From Geodermatophilus sp. DF01-2 (lineage in GTDB: Bacteria; Actinomycetota; Actinomycetes; Mycobacteriales; Geodermatophilaceae): a stretch of 37,330 nt of DNA. Under the pieces are notes generated by a model. The model was not told where the DNA came from, searched no databases, and was given only the letters and a program-made list of their open reading frames with translations. The position numbers and the translations under genes are program-made. The stretch covers positions 1-37,330 of the forward strand of contig NZ_SPQN01000044.1 of assembly GCF_004571065.1 (NCBI RefSeq). The letters are read 5' to 3'. This document shows, piece by piece, positions 1 through 6,438 of the stretch (its first letter is position 1; each line of letters opens with the position of its first letter).

Positions 1-1
1 C

Positions 2-400
2 GCGCCGGCCCCGGCACCGGCTCCCGCGCCGCGCGCGACCGCGCCCAGCGGCGCGGCGCAGACGGCGGTGGACACGGCGCTGGCCCAGCTCGGCGACCCG
101 TACGTGTGGGCCGCGGCCGGGCCGGACGCCTTCGACTGCTCCGGCCTGGTGCAGTACGCGTACGCCGCCGCCGGCGTGGACCTGCCGCACTCGAGCCGGA
201 TGCAGTCGCAGATGGGCACGCCGGTGTCGCGCTCGGCGCTGCAGCCGGGCGACCTGGTGTTCTTCTACAGCCCGGTCAGCCACGTCGGCATCTACGTCGG
301 CGACGGGAAGATGGTGCACGCCTCGACCTACGGCCAGCCGGTGAAGGTCGCCTCGATCGACTCGATGGGCGGCTACAACAGCGCCCGCCGGATCGCCTGA
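2..400 (+). CDS. NlpC/P60 family peptidoglycan endopeptidase, C-terminal part (cut by window start)
   Basis: Cysteine peptidase that cleaves stem-peptide bonds in peptidoglycan; the family acts outside the membrane. The frame is open from base 2, so the gene begins before the window. The first visible residues are an Ala-Pro repeat, a linker typical between a signal peptide or coiled coil and the catalytic domain. The domain shows the catalytic cysteine in 'FDCSGLVQYAY' and the histidine in 'SHVGIYVGDGKMVHAS', in the normal order and spacing for the family, and ends right after the fold. An internal GTG at 68 could start a protein, but the in-frame linker upstream argues it is internal. The signal peptide cannot be seen. 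The gene is followed at once by a strong terminator. Confidence 0.93.
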   Translation, partial: APAPAPAPAPRATAPSGAAQTAVDTALAQLGDPYVWAAAGPDAFDCSGLVQYAYAAAGVDLPHSSRMQSQMGTPVSRSALQPGDLVFFYSPVSHVGIYVGDGKMVHASTYGQPVKVASIDSMGGYNSARRIA

Positions 401-401
401 A

Positions 402-487
402 GAAGGACCCCGTCCCGACCCCGTCCCGAGGCTCAAACCCCTGCCCCCCGCCGCGAGCCTGCCAGCGGTGGGGGGCGGGGGTCCTTC
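402..487. terminator. Nested inverted repeat, bidirectional terminator between convergent genes
   Basis: The inner stem pairs 438-452 with 467-481: 15 pairs including two G-T pairs, with a 14-base loop. An outer arm GAAGGACCCC (402-411) is complementary to GGGGTCCTTC (478-487). It lies in the 124-base gap between the stop of the NlpC/P60 gene and the stop of the convergent TPP-enzyme gene. It lacks a clear U-tract, as is common in high-GC actinobacteria. Related sequence (GAAGGACCC plus a C-run and CCGCCGC) recurs at 4947-4971 and, inverted, near 5381-5425. Confidence 0.7.
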
Positions 488-524
488 TCCGAGGGGTAGG
501 AGGACGGGGTCCTCCGAGGGGCCG

Positions 525-2183
525 TCAGTGGCCCCGGAACGCCTCCGCGAGCCACCACGACGGCTCGTCGGCGGCCACCTTCGCGTCGACGAGCAGCGGT
601 GCGTCCCGAGTGCCTCCCGCCCATCCGGCGACCCATTCGGCCACCGCGGCGAGGTCCCCGGGCGCGCGCACGGTCACCGCCGCGAAGCCGTGGCCGCGGG
701 CGATCGCCGCGAAGTCGGTCTCCGGGAAGCGGACGGTGTCCAGCGGATGCCCGTCGGGGCCGAAGTGGTGCATCTCGGCGCCGTACGCCGCGTCGTCGTA
801 GACGACGACCACCATGGGCAGACCCAGCCGGACGACGGTCTCCAGCTCCGCCGCGCCCATGAGCGCGCCGCCGTCGCCGAGCGCGGCCACCGGGAGCCGG
901 TCCGGCCGGGCCAGCGCCGCACCGATCGCCGTGGCCAGTCCGAGCCCGACCGACTGGAACGCCTGGGTGAAGCAGAACCCGTGCTCGTCGGGGACGTCGA
1001 GGAACATGCTCGGGTAGCCCATGAAGTTGCCCGAGTCGACGGCGACCACCCGCTCGGCCGGCAGCAGGTCGTCCAGCGCGATGGTGAGGGTGCGCGGGTC
1101 GATCCGGTCCGGCCCCCCGGTGGGGCTGAACGGCACGTCGCGCCAGCGCACCCGCGCCGCGATCGCCGAACGCACCTCCGCCGACCGGTAGCCCGGGACG
1201 GCGCCCTCGCCGAGCGTGGCCGCCACGGCCTCCGCCGTCCGCCGGACGTCGCCCACCACCCCGATGGCGACGTCACGGTGGACCCCGATGGCCGACGGGT
1301 CGTCGTCGACCTGGACGACGACGGCGTCGGCGGCGAGCAGCCGGCCGTGCCGCATCGTCCACATGTTCAGCGCGCAGCCCCAGCCCACCACCAGGTCGGC
1401 GCCGCCGATCAGCTCGGCGGCCAGCGGGGAGGCGAAGCCGCCGGAGACGTCCAGCGACCAGGGGTTGCCCGCGAAGAGTCCCTTGGCCACGGCGGAGGTG
1501 GACAGCAGCGCGCCACACCGCTCGGCGAGCACTTCCAGCGCGGCGCGCGCCCCGGGCCCGCGGGCGCCCCGGCCGGCGACGAAGACCGGACGCCGTGCGT
1601 GCCGCAGCGCGGCCGCCAGCCGCTGCACTCCCTCGACCGCGAGCGCCGGCTGCGGCGGCACCGGCACCGCCGGCGGGCCCGGCGGCACCGGCAGCTCGTC
1701 GACCTGCACGTCCAGCGGCAGGTTGAGCAGCACGGTGCGCCGCCCGTGGACGGCGGTGCCGACGGCGGCGGCCACCTGGTCGAGCGCGTCGCCGGCGGAG
1801 GTGACCCGCATCGGCACCGCGCCCACCGCGGCGGCCAGTGCCGCCTGGTCGACGGCGAAGTTGGACAGCCGCGAGCTCGCCTCGGCGGCCAGCACGACCA
1901 GCGGCGTCCGGCTCTTGGCCGCCTCGGCGATCCCGGTCAGCGCGTTGGTCAGCCCACAGCCCTGGTGCACGGAGAGCGCGGTCGGCCGCCCGCTCGTCCG
2001 GGCGTACGCGTCGGCCATCGTCGCCGCACCACCCTCGTGGCGGGCGGCGACGAACCGAGCCCCGGCGGCGACCATGGCGTTGGTGACGGCGAAGTTGCCC
2101 GAGCCGACGACACCGAACGCGGTGTCGACGCCGCAGCCGACCAGCGCCGTGCCGACCGCCTCGGCGACGCCGGTGCGCCTCAT
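525..2183 (-). CDS. Thiamine diphosphate-dependent enzyme (acetolactate synthase / benzoylformate decarboxylase superfamily)
   Basis: 552 residues with the three-domain layout of the superfamily. The N-terminal pyrimidine-binding domain carries the activating glutamate (Glu50 in 'HEGGAA'), the middle domain is Rossmann-like (about 190-330), and the C-terminal domain binds diphosphate. The cofactor motif begins with GDG at 436-438 but ends in 'YDDAAYG' (462-468), so the usual Asn-Asn pair is Asp-Asp. No FAD-binding or small-subunit signal of true acetolactate synthase was noted. The reaction is probably decarboxylation or ligation of a 2-oxo acid; the substrate is not visible. The start ATG overlaps the stop of the upstream cyclase gene by four bases (ATGA), so the two are translationally coupled and probably act in one pathway. 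Confidence 0.85.
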   Translation of the reverse strand: MRRTGVAEAVGTALVGCGVDTAFGVVGSGNFAVTNAMVAAGARFVAARHEGGAATMADAYARTSGRPTALSVHQGCGLTNALTGIAEAAKSRTPLVVLAAEASSRLSNFAVDQAALAAAVGAVPMRVTSAGDALDQVAAAVGTAVHGRRTVLLNLPLDVQVDELPVPPGPPAVPVPPQPALAVEGVQRLAAALRHARRPVFVAGRGARGPGARAALEVLAERCGALLSTSAVAKGLFAGNPWSLDVSGGFASPLAAELIGGADLVVGWGCALNMWTMRHGRLLAADAVVVQVDDDPSAIGVHRDVAIGVVGDVRRTAEAVAATLGEGAVPGYRSAEVRSAIAARVRWRDVPFSPTGGPDRIDPRTLTIALDDLLPAERVVAVDSGNFMGYPSMFLDVPDEHGFCFTQAFQSVGLGLATAIGAALARPDRLPVAALGDGGALMGAAELETVVRLGLPMVVVVYDDAAYGAEMHHFGPDGHPLDTVRFPETDFAAIARGHGFAAVTVRAPGDLAAVAEWVAGWAGGTRDAPLLVDAKVAADEPSWWLAEAFRGH

Positions 2184-2956
2184 CCCCGTTCCACCAGGGC
2201 GAGCACCCGGGCCGGCGAGCCGGAGCCTGCGACGATCGGCAGCGGCGCGGCGAGCAACACCGCGCCGGTGGGCGGCAGCAGCGCCAGGTTCTGCAGCTGG
2301 GTGAGCCCGTACTTGCCGCTGCCCATGAGCGCCGCGTGGCACGGGAACGGCGGGTCGAAGGAGTGCGCGGCGCCGGCGTCGGTGCCGACGGTCTCCACGC
2401 CGAGGCCGATCACCGGCGCCTCCTCGGCCAGCCAGCGGGCGCACTCGGGGGAGATGCCCGGCGTGTGCGGTCCGGCCTCGTCGGCGTTGAGGAACTGCTC
2501 CTGGGAGTCGGTGCGGGCGTCCCAGCCGGTGCGGTAGAGCAGCCAACCGCCGTCGGGCAGCGGGCCGTGCTCGGCCTCCCACGCCCGCACGTGGTGGACC
2601 TCGAGCAGGAAGTCGGGGTCGGCCGCGGCCTCGGCGGAGAGGTCCAGGACGGCGGCCGGGGCGACGAGCCGGGCGGCCGGGACGGAGGCGACGTCGTCGC
2701 CGTCGGCGCCGGTCACCCAGTGGTTGGGCGCGTCGAAGTGCGTGCCGGTGTGCTCCCCGGTGCGGAAGTTGTTCCAGTACCAGGCCGGGCCGCGGTCGTC
2801 GTACCGGCTGAGCTCCTCCAGCTCGAAGGGGGCGGTCTGGGCGAACTGCGGCGGGAGCGCGATGACCGGGGTCTGCGCCGACAGCGGGGCCGTGAGGTCG
2901 ACGACCTCGATGCCGCCGCCGGTCAGCGCGGCGGCGAACGCGGACAGGGGCGACAT
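2180..2956 (-). CDS. Cyclase family protein (kynurenine formamidase-like metal hydrolase)
   Basis: 258 residues. It carries the family's metal-binding signature 'HTGTHFDAPNHW' at residues 69-80, where the histidines and Asp75 bind metal. Members hydrolyse amide bonds such as N-formylkynurenine or lactone-like bonds. The ATG at 2956 is preceded by GGAGG on the minus strand at good spacing. It is the first gene of a two-gene operon with the TPP-dependent enzyme, with which it overlaps by four bases. No signal peptide is visible, so it is cytoplasmic. True kynurenine formamidase is possible, but there are no other tryptophan-catabolism genes nearby. Family certain, substrate unknown. Confidence 0.85.
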   Translation of the reverse strand: MSPLSAFAAALTGGGIEVVDLTAPLSAQTPVIALPPQFAQTAPFELEELSRYDDRGPAWYWNNFRTGEHTGTHFDAPNHWVTGADGDDVASVPAARLVAPAAVLDLSAEAAADPDFLLEVHHVRAWEAEHGPLPDGGWLLYRTGWDARTDSQEQFLNADEAGPHTPGISPECARWLAEEAPVIGLGVETVGTDAGAAHSFDPPFPCHAALMGSGKYGLTQLQNLALLPPTGAVLLAAPLPIVAGSGSPARVLALVERG

Positions 2957-3015
2957 CGGCGGGTCCTCCACGGAGCTCGGGGGGTGCGGTCCGGAGAGCA
3001 TGCCGCACGCCCAGG

Positions 3016-4731
3016 TCAGCGGCCCGCGGCGGGTGCACCCTCCTGACGAGGGGCGCCGTCCCGGGAAGGTGCGCCGTCCCGGGGATGGCAGCGGACGGCG
3101 ACGATCGCGACGTCGTCGTCGGGCCGGCGCCCGACGATCCGCTCGGTCAGGGCGTCGCACAGCCGGTCCGGCGGGACCGGACCGAGCTCGCGCACCGCGT
3201 CGACCAGCCGGGCGGTGCCCTCGTCGATGCCGGTACGCCCCTGCTCCACCAACCCGTCGGTGTAGAAGAGCAGCGTGTCGCCCGTGCCGACGTCGGCCAC
3301 GGAGTCCGAGCGGGACCGGGTCGACTCCGCGCCCAGGAGGGTCTGCGGGTCGCCGTCGAGCAGCTCCACCCGGCCGTCGGCACGCACCAGCAACGGCGGC
3401 AGATGCCCGGCCGAGGCCCAGCGGAGGATGCGCCGCCCGGTGGCCGCGAGCTCGGGAGCCTGCTCGATCCGGGCGATGAGGGCGGTCGCCAGCGTGCCGA
3501 TCCGCAGGCCGGTCAGGGCCGCGTCGACCCGGGTGAGCACCCGCGCCGGCTCCTCGTGGCGGTCGTAGGCGATGCCGCGCAGGATGCTGCGGATCTGGCC
3601 CATCGCCGCCGCCGCGTCGACGTTGTGCCCGACGACGTCCCCGATGACCAGCAGCGTGGCGCCGTCGGGCTGCTGGAAGGCGTCGTACCAGTCGCCGCCG
3701 ACGTGCAGCGTGCTCGACGCCGGCAGGTACCGGGCGGCGATCTCCAGTCCCTCCGGCTGCGGCGGCGGGGTCAGCAGGCTGCGCTGCAAGGTCTCGGCGA
3801 CGGCGAGCTGCCGGCCGTAGAGGCGGGCGTTGTCGATCGCCAGCGAGGCCCGTCGGGCGACCTCCACCGCGGTGGCGATCTCCATCTCGCCGTGCGGCGG
3901 ACGGGTCGAGGTGTTGACCAGGCCGAGCACACCGAAGGTCTCCGCCCGCGCCCGCAGCGGGACGACGGTGATCGAGGCGGGGTCCAGCCGCTCCCACGCC
4001 GCGCGCACCTCCTCGCTGCCGCCGAACGCCGGCTCCGCCAGCGCCGGGTCGATCGTGGGCAGGTGGATGGGCTCGCCGGTGAGCAGCGCCGTCACCATGG
4101 GGTTGTCGTCGTTGGAGGAACGGACCCTCCCGCCCAGGTAGAGGTCGAGGTCGGCCAGCCGGGCCGGGTCGCGGTGCGCCCGCCCCTCGTCGGCCGGGCC
4201 ACCGTCGTCGCCGAGCACGGTCACCACGGCCCAGTCGCACAATCGGGGGACGACGAGGTCGGCCAGCGTGGCCACCGACTCCCCGGGGTCCAGGGTGCTG
4301 GTCATGGCCTCGCTCACCTCGGCGAGGAAGCGGAGCCGGTCGTACTCGGCCGCCTCGGCGGCGGGGTCGGCGGGTCCGTCGGGAACCGGGCCGACGCTCC
4401 GCCGCAGCGAGACGTGCAGCCGGTCGTCCACCCGCTCCGCGGTCGCGTCGAGCCAGCAGCCGGCGGGCGGGTAGAAGCCCCGCCAGGTCACCCGCTCCCC
4501 GACGCTCCGGGCGTGCAGCAGGAAGCTGTGGAAGATCGTCCCGGCCAGCTCGGGCAGCGCGATCCAGATGTTGCGGCCGGCCAGCTCCTCCCGCCGGCGG
4601 CCCAGCAGGTCGGCGCTCGCCTGGTCGACCGCGACCAGGGTCCAGTCCCCGTCGAAGACGGCGGCGGCCCGCTGCCCCCGGGCCGCCTGCGGGCCGGGGA
4701 CGAGCGCCGCGGGCACCACCGCATCGCTCAC
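3016..4731 (-). CDS. PAS-GAF-SpoIIE serine/threonine phosphatase
   Basis: 571 residues from the GTG at 4731. Order of domains: a PAS-like sensor (about 20-110), a GAF sensor (about 150-305), then a PP2C-type SpoIIE phosphatase (about 330-550) with metal-binding motifs 'GGDWYD' (345-350), 'GDVVGH' (364-369), 'TDGLVE' and a C-terminal 'DDDVAIVAV'. Such proteins dephosphorylate anti-anti-sigma factors (STAS proteins) and so turn on stress sigma factors. The reading frame stays open upstream to 4896, but that part matches a DUF1905 remnant rather than this family, so the GTG at 4731 was chosen. The tail has a short Arg-Asp-Gly-Ala-Pro repeat. No membrane segment is seen, so it senses a cytoplasmic signal. 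No partner kinase or STAS gene is nearby. Confidence 0.88.
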   Translation of the reverse strand: MSDAVVPAALVPGPQAARGQRAAAVFDGDWTLVAVDQASADLLGRRREELAGRNIWIALPELAGTIFHSFLLHARSVGERVTWRGFYPPAGCWLDATAERVDDRLHVSLRRSVGPVPDGPADPAAEAAEYDRLRFLAEVSEAMTSTLDPGESVATLADLVVPRLCDWAVVTVLGDDGGPADEGRAHRDPARLADLDLYLGGRVRSSNDDNPMVTALLTGEPIHLPTIDPALAEPAFGGSEEVRAAWERLDPASITVVPLRARAETFGVLGLVNTSTRPPHGEMEIATAVEVARRASLAIDNARLYGRQLAVAETLQRSLLTPPPQPEGLEIAARYLPASSTLHVGGDWYDAFQQPDGATLLVIGDVVGHNVDAAAAMGQIRSILRGIAYDRHEEPARVLTRVDAALTGLRIGTLATALIARIEQAPELAATGRRILRWASAGHLPPLLVRADGRVELLDGDPQTLLGAESTRSRSDSVADVGTGDTLLFYTDGLVEQGRTGIDEGTARLVDAVRELGPVPPDRLCDALTERIVGRRPDDDVAIVAVRCHPRDGAPSRDGAPRQEGAPAAGR

Positions 4732-4799
4732 GTCGCCCCGCACCCCCGCTCGCAACCGCCGTTGTCGGAGGGAGGGTACGCCAGAGCACCGACAACCCC

Positions 4800-4946
4800 G
4801 GGAACGCGCTGGAACCCGGCCGAGCCGCTCCTCGAGGTGGACGGTGACCGCCTCGCCGGCCTCCTTCCCGATGGCCCGGTCGATGGTGCCGCGCACCTCG
4901 ACCAGGCCGCGGGTGCCGAAGAACTCCGCGGAGCCCGGCGTCTGAC
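4800..4946 (-). pseudogene. DUF1905 gene remnant with internal deletion
   Basis: On the minus strand one frame reads 'SAEFFGTRGLVEVRGTID' and continues directly into 'RAIGKEAGEAVTVHLEERLG'. Both pieces resemble DUF1905: the first is its opening strand, the second its last strand and helix. The middle of the domain, about 30 residues with the usual FRSS and LPVK stretches, is missing. There is no start codon upstream; the frame is cut where a GAAGGACCCCC repeat begins (4947). Downstream the frame runs through unrelated residues into the phosphatase gene. The family match is from memory of the consensus and should be treated as probable. Confidence 0.55.
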
Positions 4947-4971
4947 GAAGGACCCCCCTGCCCCCCGCCGC
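4947..4971. repeat. C-rich GAAGGACCCC-type repeat, copy 2
   Basis: GAAGGACCCCCCTGCCCCCC followed by GCCGC. It shares its opening with the arm of the terminator at 402 and its C-run plus GCCGC with bases 442-454. A more diverged inverted copy lies at 5381-5425. Here the matching right arm is absent; a different, perfect hairpin follows at once (4976-5018). It marks the broken 5' edge of the DUF1905 remnant. Confidence 0.5.
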
Positions 4972-4975
4972 TGTA

Positions 4976-5018
4976 GCGGAGTCGCTCGGTGACGGAAACC
5001 GTCACCGAGCGACTCCGC
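4976..5018. repeat. Perfect 20-bp-stem hairpin with 3-base loop
   Basis: Bases 4976-4995 are the exact reverse complement of 4999-5018, separated by AAA. No mismatch occurs in the 20 pairs. It lies at the 3' edge of the chromate transporter remnant (minus strand) and just upstream of the DUF1905 remnant. As RNA it would be a very stable stem usable as a terminator in either direction, although no U-tract follows. Because it sits between two gene remnants it could also be a palindromic element left by rearrangement. The structure is certain; the function is inferred. Confidence 0.75.
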
Positions 5019-5393
5019 GTATCGCACGCTCCCGGCGGGTCCCTGCAGGGAGCCGACCCAGACGACCAGCAGCGAGGCCAGGACGGCGGCTCCCCACGGG
5101 GCCAGCGCCCGGGTCGCGGTAGGCGCCGACGAAGGCGACGAACTGCACCACCATGATCAGCGGTCCGGGGGTGGTCTCGGCCAGCGCCAGCCCGCGGACA
5201 TCTCCCGCGGTCCGAGCCAGCCGTACACCTCCACCGCCTGCTGGGCGGTCCACCGCTGCTCGTCGACGAGCGTGCGCTGCATGACCGCGATCTGTCCGGC
5301 CGGGCCGCCGAAGGTCTGCAGCGAGATCAGGAACCAGGCCCGTACCGCGGTGCCGAAAGGGACGACGTCGGCCCTCCTGCAGGGTCCCGCCAC
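5019..5393 (-). pseudogene. Chromate transporter (ChrA-type) remnant, frameshifted and internally deleted
   Basis: Three pieces of ChrA-like protein occur in order on the minus strand in different frames. The first (about 5363-5250) reads 'VPFGTAVRAWFLISLQTFGG' and ends near 'LVDEQRW'. The second (about 5190-5113) reads 'LALAETTPGPLIMVVQFVAF' then 'VGAYRDPGA'. The third (about 5108-5045) reads 'ALAPWGAAVLASLLVVWVGS'. Intact ChrA proteins have two roughly 190-residue halves; here most of the first half after residue 40, and the second-half end, are missing. The 5' edge is a C-rich repeat (5381-5425), so the original start region is gone. The gene cannot make a functional transporter. Confidence 0.75.
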
Positions 5394-5425
5394 GAGCTTG
5401 CGAGCGGCGGGGGGCTGTGGGGTCC
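5381..5425. repeat. C-rich repeat, inverted diverged copy, with small stem-loop
   Basis: Read on the minus strand it gives GGGGACCCCACAGCCCCCCG and then CCGCTCGCAAGCTCG. It shares the GGACCCC and GCCCCCCGCCGC parts with 402-454 and 4947-4971. CCCGCC (5386-5391) can pair with GGCGGG (5406-5411) around a 14-base loop. It lies just downstream of the yceI stop, so it can serve as that gene's terminator. Confidence 0.45.
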
Positions 5426-5429
5426 CCGT

Positions 5430-6029
5430 TCAGGAGGCGCGGACGGTGGAGACGTCGAACTCGATCTGGATGCGGTCGCTCACCAGCACACCGCCGGTGT
5501 CCAGCGGGGTGTTCCAGGTCAAACCCCAGTCGCTCCGCTTGATCGCCAGCGCACCCTCGAAGCCCACCCGCGTGTTGCCGAACGGGTCCTTGGCCGAGCC
5601 GGTCAGCGTGAAGTCCACCGACACCGGCCGGGTGGTGTCGCGGATGGTGAGGTCGCCGGTGACGGTGTAGGTCTCCGCGTCGACCTGCTCGACGCCGGTG
5701 GAGACGAAGACGATCTCCGGGTACGTCTCGACGTCGAGGAAGTCCGCGGAGCGCAGGTGGACGTCGCGGTCGGCCTGGCCGGTGTCGATGCTCGCCGTCC
5801 GGATGTGCAGCGTCACCGAGCTGGCCGCCGGGTCGGCGACGTCGAGGTGCGCCGTCCCGGAGAAGTCGGTGAACGACCCGCGCACCGTGGTGACCATGGC
5901 GTGCCGGGCACGGATCCCGATGCGCGTGTGCGCGGCGTCGACCTCGTAGTCCCCGCTGACGTCGACGAGCGCGCTGGTCGCCGCGTCGAAGTCGGTGGGG
6001 TCCGCGTCAGGTGCCCGGTGCTTGCCCAC
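5430..6029 (-). CDS. YceI family protein
   Basis: 199 residues from the GTG at 6029, which has an excellent ribosome site (AAGGAGG, about 7 bases upstream). The family forms a lipocalin-like barrel that binds long isoprenoid or other amphiphilic lipids. Seen here: 'YEVDAAHTRIGIRARHAM' at the start of the barrel, the typical middle 'DVHLRSADFLDVETYPEI' with 'IRDTTRPVSVDF', and the closing 'WNTPLDTGGVLVSDRIQIEF'. There is no signal peptide, unlike proteobacterial YceI, so the protein is probably cytoplasmic, as is frequent in actinobacteria. It is transcribed away from the small protein and the PAS-GAF-ANTAR gene; 151 bases lie between the start codons. Confidence 0.92.
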   Translation of the reverse strand: MGKHRAPDADPTDFDAATSALVDVSGDYEVDAAHTRIGIRARHAMVTTVRGSFTDFSGTAHLDVADPAASSVTLHIRTASIDTGQADRDVHLRSADFLDVETYPEIVFVSTGVEQVDAETYTVTGDLTIRDTTRPVSVDFTLTGSAKDPFGNTRVGFEGALAIKRSDWGLTWNTPLDTGGVLVSDRIQIEFDVSTVRAS

Positions 6030-6180
6030 GGTCGCCCTCCTTCCCGGTATCCGCACCATCCTGACGGACGCATCCAGGAGGGACACGCCAGGGTCCCGCA
6101 GCGGGCGGTCGGGGTCGATCCGGACGGGGCGCGAGCGGAACGGCTGTGCAGCGCCGTCCCCTGCGGAGGAGGATCGGGAG

Positions 6181-6438
6181 GTGGACAGCGACAGCGGCTG
6201 GCGACGAGCGGCGGCACGCGCCGAGGAGGCCGCAGTGCGCGTCCGCGAGCCGGCCGGACGCCGGCGCTCCATGGCCGCCGACAGCGGTGCCGGCGACTCC
6301 GAGGGAGCACGCCGGCGGGCCGCCGAGCACCACCGCGAGGCGATCGCCGACCGGGCTGCGGCGGCCGCGGACCCCCGGCACGGTGCTGCCTCCGCGGACG
6401 GCGCGTCCACCCCCCGAGCTCGAGGAGGGTCCCCGTGA
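6181..6438 (+). CDS. Small Ala/Arg-rich hypothetical protein coupled to the ANTAR regulator
   Basis: 85 residues from the GTG at 6181, with the ribosome site GGAGGAGG at 6165-6172. Its stop overlaps the GTG of the next gene by four bases, so the two are translationally coupled. The sequence is rich in Ala, Arg, Glu and Asp, has no cysteine and no membrane segment, and shows helical stretches such as 'RRAAARAEEAAVRVRE' and 'ARRRAAEHHREAIADRAAAA'. No family was recognised. The good ribosome site and the coupling argue that it is expressed. Its position suggests a partner or accessory of the regulator that follows. Confidence 0.6.
   Translation: MDSDSGWRRAAARAEEAAVRVREPAGRRRSMAADSGAGDSEGARRRAAEHHREAIADRAAAAADPRHGAASADGASTPRARGGSP

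Noticed and set aside
468-2537. Long plus-strand reading frame opposite the TPP enzyme and cyclase genes
   Set aside because: It is an antisense artefact of high-GC coding DNA. Its translation is Arg/Gly/Pro/His-rich with no domain, while the minus strand carries clear motifs.
4732-4896. N-terminal extension of the SpoIIE phosphatase
   Set aside because: The extra residues match a DUF1905 remnant, and the phosphatase PAS domain begins after the GTG at 4731.
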